From Ichthyophonus hoferi (taxonomy: Eukaryota; Opisthokonta; Ichthyosporea; Ichthyophonida; Ichthyophonidae): 10,387 nt of DNA. A program made the translations under genes and the position numbers. The notes under the pieces were generated by a model, which saw nothing but the letters and a program-made list of their open reading frames with translations, was not told where the DNA came from and ran no database searches. Where the stretch lies: contig NAOQ01000026.1 in NCBI GenBank assembly GCA_002751075.1, forward strand, positions 151,056-161,442, in the 5' to 3' direction. This document shows, one piece after another, positions 7,917-10,387 of this stretch (position 1 is its first letter; every line of letters begins with the position of its first letter).

Positions 7917-7974
7917 GACCGTTATAAACAAATATGAATACGTTCATGACATTTATTATTTGCTAAACAATATC

Positions 7975-7977
<3 letters not shown>

Positions 7978-8006
<29 letters not shown>
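7978..8006. repeat. (AT)n microsatellite
   Basis: A perfect 29-base AT run. Confidence 0.95.
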
Positions 8007-8012
<6 letters not shown>

Positions 8013-8726
8013 TTATACAACACTCAATTGGCGACTCCGAAGCCTGTGGAAAGGTCGTTGGAACTGCCACAGATTGCAATAGCTTATTTATAGGAGAATA
8101 GATGATCAAGTTCAGATCGATACAAGGCCTAATTCAAGTTTATTTAAAACAAAAATCTTGGAATTTTTGGGATTGATAATTTAAAAGGTTTAGATTAAAA
8201 AATATTAGGAGTTTTGTTGTTTTTTTGTTTGTTCATGATGTTTTTAATTAATCCCTTCAGTTTATGCGTGTAACTCGGTTGCTTTATTAAGATGTGTAAC
8301 TCCCTTTTATCCGCTGCCAGGCGGATTTCATCAAAGGAGTTTATTTGATCAGTGTAAACGTATAATTCAATACAATGCAATATATCAGATCTACCCTAGC
8401 TATGTAAATTCCACTAGATTAAGCAAGAGCCACTCTATTGGTTAGTCCCCATCGGATGAATGCGTTGCCTACCAATTGTATTTTCCGGGAATTAATTGAT
8501 GTATATGCGTGACTGCAAATCTATTCGTAACAAAAAACAACTAAAATCACAGTTTGATTGTAACCTTTGCATACTTGGAGCTATCCCACAATTTCGACCC
8601 CACAATGTTTTGCTATTTATTTTTTCTGTAAAGAAAAAACTCACGCGATGACACATTTGATATAATAATGGCATATGGTATATTTTATTACAGTTGTGAA
8701 CAGTATAGATATTACAAAACATAAAG

Positions 8727-8732
8727 TTTATT
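8727..8732 (-). terminator. Candidate poly(A) signal for the 8859-9155 gene
   Basis: TTTATT on the + strand is AATAAA on the - strand, about 130 bases past the stop of the - strand ORF. This spacing is normal for a short 3' UTR. Confidence 0.4.
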
Positions 8733-8858
8733 CAAGTATTCCTGCCGTAAAAGTGCTCTCTGGGAACAATACATATAGTTAGGTAAGCCAAACTCCTAGA
8801 ACAGATTGATTAAAACCAAAATATAATTATATGAACTTGGTACTAGTACTCGGATACA

Positions 8859-9155
8859 TTATGGAAAAGTGCTATAAATTGTTGAGATATACGTGTTGTT
8901 GTGATTTGGATCCGATCCCCTGAGCACAATCGGTTGATTGTACCTGAAGATCAATTCTTTATCTAAGGTCAAGATCTTTCCTCTCTCTGGGTCTGTTGCA
9001 TCTGCTTGGTAGTCGATGATAGTGTTGAAGTCGAAGTCTAAGTATGTACGATCTCTCTTGTTGGCATTTTCTACGAAGTCAACAGAAAGTAAAACTCTGT
9101 CCTCGTTGGCAATTCCAGTTGTATCTAGAATGTTAAGTTCTGTCCGGATGAGCAT
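8859..9155 (-). CDS. Hypothetical 98-aa acidic protein, intronless as read
   Basis: An ATG-started frame of 98 codons with a TAA stop. Coding character is the best in the window outside CDIN1: in Asn, Asp, Phe, Tyr and Ile codons I count 25 ending in C against 15 in T, despite the AT-rich setting. The region is also visibly richer in G+C than its flanks. The protein is rich in Asp and Asn, with blocks such as T-Y-L-D-F-D-F-N-T-I-I-D-Y and D-P-E-R-G-K-I-L-T-L-D-K. It has no signal peptide, membrane segment or catalytic motif I know. A TATAAAAG lies 120 bases upstream and an AATAAA 130 bases downstream, so a compact single-exon gene fits. A donor-like CAG|gtacaa near 8943 would allow it to be a first exon instead. 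I do not recognise the family. Confidence 0.5.
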   Translation of the reverse strand: MLIRTELNILDTTGIANEDRVLLSVDFVENANKRDRTYLDFDFNTIIDYQADATDPERGKILTLDKELIFRYNQPIVLRGSDPNHNNTYISTIYSTFP

Positions 9156-9274
9156 ATTTTAGGATTGTTGTTTGTTTTCGTTCGGATTCCTCAGGCATAG
9201 TTTATTAATTTCCAATTTTGACTCTAGTCGTTAACGTGTCTAGAACCTTAAAGAAAGCCGGCGCAGCTAACCTT

Positions 9275-9282
9275 CTTTTATA
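9275..9282 (-). promoter_or_regulatory. TATA box for the 8859-9155 gene
   Basis: TATAAAAG on the - strand matches the consensus exactly. Initiation about 30 bases on, near 9250, would give a 5' UTR of about 95 bases. That leader contains an upstream ATG at 9198, whose 21-codon frame (M-P-E-E-S-E-R-K) overlaps the main start in another frame. Confidence 0.4.
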
Positions 9283-10192
9283 TCTGTACGATTATACACC
9301 ATTACACCATGAGACGTTTGGCTTCAGGTAACAGAGAATGCGATGTCATATATGCTCTAGTCCATATCTAATTGATTCAGGTCTACATCCATTATCCTCA
9401 TGGTAGTTCACTAATTGTACTACGCGTTTAATTATAACTATATTACTAATAATGCAATTAAGTTAATATACTTATCTATTAACTTATCCGGATGTACAAA
9501 AGTGAATGCTATGACTATCATGGACCGAGTACCGAATACACAATTATTCCACTTGCTTTTGGTGCACCAAAATTGTAGGAGCCTTTTGGATCATGAAATC
9601 GCATGATACAATCGGGAATCTAGTGAGTAGCGCAATCGCGATTTTCCAATCAGAAATACTGGTCTCGACAAATAATACAATTGATAATATTATAATTATA
9701 TATTTAATAATGACTTGTTTACGTTATCTCTTTCTAAGCTATTATGTAACAATGCAGAATAATAGTATATATTTTTGCCTTGTCTTTTCTACAAAGTATG
9801 GTTATTGGATGAATATTTTTTTCACACACCAATAGGTGTCAACAAAACATCATTGAGCCAGACTTATAGCCAATGAACAATTGCTATACTATATTCTATA
9901 GTACAATATCATTGGGTGAATACTGATCCAAAGATTCAATTTTATTTTGTGTTTGGTTATGGATTTTGGCATTCGCACCAGTACAAGCCACTGTTTACCT
10001 TAACTTTTAAAAGACATTTTTGATGCTATTGTTATACAGGCTAGTATAGGCATATGCTGTGGGTATTTTCTAAGCACTATATATGTGTACAGAACACGAG
10101 CAGGTTAGAAACATTACGCCACTTGAGTCTAATCAATTATTATAGTGGTGCGATACTTATTATTAGATACTTTTATCGCAGTCAAAACTTTA
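9283..10192. other. Non-coding or unassigned interval
   Basis: Two overlapping + strand open frames (9415-9606 and 9593-9835) are AT-rich and hydrophobic with no codon bias or recognised motif, so I do not call them genes. On the - strand 9896-9991 is open for 31 codons (V-A-C-T-G-A-N-A-K-I-H-N-Q) and looks protein-like, but is too short to support. Confidence 0.5.
9557..9572. other. Perfect 16-base palindrome
   Basis: TTTTGGTGCACCAAAA equals its own reverse complement. A second perfect palindrome, AATCGCGATT, lies at 9634-9643. Both sit in sequence without a convincing gene, so they may be binding sites for dimeric proteins, or chance. Confidence 0.5.
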
Positions 10193-10387
10193 TCACATAT
10201 ATAGACTATCAGATTCTGTGTTAGTCTTGGGGTTTTGAACACAGCTGTCGGGATCTCCAATTGTGTACCTGGCGGTGGTTATTGTCGTCTGACCAGTATA
10301 AGTAATAGCTGCCTGATTATAATTGTCTGTAAGACACAGTTGTTGTGCTCGAGAATTTACTGAAGGCCCGTATATTAATTCTCTAGG
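10193..10387 (-). CDS. Partial open frame entering from the right edge, unrecognised
   Basis: The frame is open from the last base of the window for 64 codons, to TGA at 10195-10193. The translation is protein-like: S-R-A-Q-Q-L-C-L-T-D-N-Y-N-Q-A-A-I-T-Y-T-G-Q-T-T, then Y-T-I-G-D-P-D-S-C-V-Q-N-P-K, with two Cys and many Thr, as in secreted or extracellular proteins. G+C is raised compared with the flanks. A donor-like AG|gtacac near 10264 could end the exon earlier, making the last ~23 codons intron. The start lies outside the window, and I do not recognise the family. Confidence 0.35.
   Translation of the reverse strand, partial: PRELIYGPSVNSRAQQLCLTDNYNQAAITYTGQTTITTARYTIGDPDSCVQNPKTNTESDSLYM

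Larger units (their letters stand above)
4761..8726. other. Mostly non-coding interval
   Basis: AT-rich sequence between the end of CDIN1 and the - strand gene near 9 kb. I found no gene I could name. Short protein-like open stretches occur at 4903-5061 (+), 5543-5668 (-), 5847-6009 (+) and 7666-7809 (-), each described separately. A GC-rich hairpin lies at 6190-6207 and an AT microsatellite at 7978-8006. For 6380-7400 I see nothing beyond AT-rich DNA. Confidence 0.6.

Noticed and set aside
7836-7920. tRNA or other structured RNA gene in the GC-rich patch
   Set aside because: The inverted repeats do not form a cloverleaf, and no T-loop sequence is present on either strand.
8195-8380. 61-codon - strand open frame (S-F-D-E-I-R-L-A-A-D-K-R-E-L)
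   Set aside because: It begins at TTG, not ATG, has no convincing splice sites, and ends in a Lys/Asn-rich low-complexity run. It could be a lone exon, but support is too thin.
8492-8722. 76-codon - strand open frame
   Set aside because: The composition is unlike a protein (scattered Cys, His and Phe), and there is no codon bias, splice context or motif.
1-10387. Transposons, virus-derived elements, CRISPR arrays, rRNA
   Set aside because: I saw no transposase, reverse transcriptase, integrase or capsid-like motif, no long terminal or terminal inverted repeats with target duplications, no regularly spaced repeats, and no rRNA-like sequence.

Overview
The window looks like nuclear DNA of an animal: AT-rich by eye (about one third G+C), scattered (AT)n microsatellites, and a protein gene cut into short exons by GT-AG introns of 0.3 to 1.3 kb. 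There are no bacterial-style operons or ribosome binding sites. A non-vertebrate, possibly early-branching animal such as a sponge would fit the gene structure and base composition, but nothing here fixes the taxon.

Positions 132-4760, + strand, hold the one gene I can name with confidence: the orthologue of human CDIN1 (C15orf41, CDAN1-interacting nuclease 1), a predicted PD-(D/E)XK-fold nuclease. Eight exons (132-205, 1521-1654, 2148-2289, 2773-2840, 3204-3269, 3609-3711, 4265-4346, 4722-4760) join in phase at every junction. They encode 235 residues that line up almost without gaps with residue ~47 to the C-terminus of the human protein, which I recall as 281 aa. Only the first ~46 residues lie outside the window, upstream. 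The catalytic signature (TPD, then W-I-E-S-K) and the G-P-G-L-V-I-Y-W block are intact.

Positions 4761-8858 are mostly non-coding. They hold a candidate poly(A) signal, a few short exon-like open stretches, a GC-rich hairpin and an (AT)n tract. Positions 8727-9282 on the - strand look like a small intronless gene: TATA box, 98-codon ORF with C-ending codons, poly(A) signal. I do not recognise its protein. The last 195 bases carry the end of another - strand open frame that enters from beyond the window.

I found no RNA gene, CRISPR array, recognisable transposon or virus-derived element. I do not see a clear new biological system. The best leads are the unrecognised - strand gene at 8859-9155, the unrecognised open frame at the right edge, and possible alternative splicing of CDIN1.
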